Of a stretch of DNA of 6,222 nt, positions 5,393 through 6,222 are shown one piece after another. This DNA comes from a bacterium (GTDB lineage: Bacteria > Patescibacteria > JAEDAM01 > Absconditabacterales > Absconditicoccaceae). Position 1 is the first letter of the stretch, and each line of letters begins with the position of its first letter. Below the pieces are notes generated by a model. The model had not been told where the DNA came from, made no database searches, and was given only the letters and a program-made list of their open reading frames with translations. Where the stretch lies: positions 1 through 6,222 of the forward strand of contig JAUMYK010000044.1 in the NCBI GenBank assembly GCA_030528665.1, read 5' to 3'. A program made the position numbers and the translations under genes.

Positions 5393-6222
5393 TTATTTTT
5401 TGACTCGTGAGCAACCTGGATCTTGACTACAAGCTGATTGGGTGGTGTAGCTTGCACATTCCTCAAGGGTAGGGAAAGCGAGTTGTTCACAATATCTCTT
5501 ATCACAATTATTGATAGTATTATCACAGACCCAGAGGCATTTTGGAGCTAGGGATGAGGTTTGCTGACAGTTGTATTGCGGATTGTTTGTGGCTCCACTT
5601 TGAATAAATCCATATTGACAGCTAGGGTCTTTATCGATTTTGCTACATTCCTCAAATGCTACAGGATTTCCCTTACAATAACATCAAGGCATTGGTCTAA
5701 ATCTTTGAGAGGAATTTCGATTGCTGTATTCTGGTTTGTGTATACATTTTGTTGTTTCTCTTTCGACACAATGCCACTCTTCAGGCGTAGGTGTAGGATT
5801 GGAAGGAGTAGTAGGACAATGAGAAGTATTGAGACAAGAACCATCTTCGATACATCTGATTCTCATCTCGTGATTGGAGATAGTGTTTCCAAATTGAGTA
5901 GTGAGATTATCTCGCATATGAGCGGTGAGCATATTATTGTTGTTAGTCGAGAGATAGGAGTTGAAGCTCAGTTGCTGATTGCTAAGCTGAGGATGAGAAG
6001 AGGATTGTGCATAGGTAGCGATTCTGAGTTCGTGATTGCTTGCTCGTGTATTGAGTTTGCTGATAAGGGCATCTCGCATATGCGCTTTGAGTTGATTTTG
6101 GTTTTGATTGGAACTGAGACTTGAGAAGCTCATCTGTTGAGAGGAAAGTTGGTTGTTTTTAGCTCAGGCAGAGTAGGCGAGGAGTGCGATGATTGCTCCG
6201 AGCATTAGGATGCTGAGCAGTC
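5393..6222 (-). CDS. Secreted Cys-rich protein with tandem 54-residue repeat (5' end off right edge; UGA read as Gly)
   Basis: 275 residues are visible from the right edge to TAA 5395-5393. UGA codons at 6166-6164 and 5686-5684 are read as Gly; without this the frame breaks. The visible N-terminus (LLSILMLGAIIALLAYSAGA then KNNQ) is a hydrophobic signal-peptide core with a likely cleavage after a small residue, so the protein is probably exported; the true start lies beyond the window. Then come two 54-residue repeats, each with QLS-x-QQ-x-SF, AHMRD and SNHE-x-RI, rich in Asn, Gln and Ser. A Thr/Pro linker (TTPSNPTPTPEEW) follows, then a Cys-rich domain: 17 Cys in total after the first repeat, in patterns such as FEEC, CLWVC and LEECASYTTQSAC. 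I do not know the family. A surface or adhesion protein stabilised by disulfides is a reasonable guess for an episymbiont. Confidence 0.8.
5828..6151 (-). repeat. Two tandem 162-bp coding repeats
   Basis: Unit 1 (6151-5990) and unit 2 (5989-5828) each encode 54 residues and follow each other without a gap in the Cys-rich protein. Conserved points at identical spacing are QLS, QQ, SF, AHMRD and SNHE-x-RI. The DNA has diverged more than the protein motifs, so the duplication is old or under selection for the motifs. Confidence 0.75.

Noticed and set aside
5659..5844. Minus-strand 61-codon frame at 5659-5844 with a hydrophobic start
   Set aside because: It overlaps the Cys-rich gene in another phase and has no initiation signal; the continuous UGA-Gly frame explains the region.
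5561..6124. Plus-strand 187-codon frame at 5561-6124
   Set aside because: Fully antisense to the Cys-rich gene; its apparent repeats mirror the coding repeats on the other strand.

Overview
The window most likely comes from a Candidate Phyla Radiation bacterium of the Absconditabacteria (SR1) / Gracilibacteria type. The main evidence is that UGA is read as glycine (translation table 25). Four genes (an MFS transporter, a VanW family protein, a tRNA-dihydrouridine synthase and a Cys-rich secreted protein) fall apart into fragments under the standard code, but become full-length, family-typical proteins when 15 in-frame UGA codons are read as Gly. Several of these UGA codons sit where the family has an invariant Gly, for example just before the catalytic Cys of Dus. 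All visible genes end in TAA or TAG, none in UGA. The DNA is AT-rich, and GTG/TTG starts without clear Shine-Dalgarno sites are used.

Layout, left to right: (1) the 5' end of an unrecognised gene 'X' on the minus strand, running off the left edge; (2) a divergent intergenic region with a promoter on each strand; (3) a + strand MFS transporter (255-1454, nine UGA-Gly codons); (4) a convergent 3' junction with a strong minus-strand terminator, a possible 20-residue Cys-ending peptide and several hairpins; (5) a minus-strand radical SAM/SPASM protein (1658-3037) with a complete SPASM seven-Cys signature; (6) a truncated second copy of the start of gene X overlapping the radical SAM start; (7) a short tandem repeat; (8) a minus-strand pair dus (4219-5262) and VanW family (3247-4203); (9) a terminator and a secreted Cys-rich protein with a tandem 54-residue repeat (5393 to the right edge).

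The most interesting part is the block between about 124 and 3070. It carries a putative peptide-modifying radical SAM enzyme and a transporter, and is bracketed by an 82-bp direct repeat (42-123 and 3071-3152, two mismatches) that is the start of gene X. The simplest reading is that a cargo block entered an ancestral dus-vanW-X run and left a truncated X start on the vanW side and a restored X start on the other. The radical SAM gene has no UGA codon among about 30 glycines, while the other four genes use UGA for about 18% of theirs, which is compatible with recent acquisition from a standard-code donor. A RiPP-like pathway (small peptide, SPASM maturase, MFS exporter) is an attractive but unproven interpretation.
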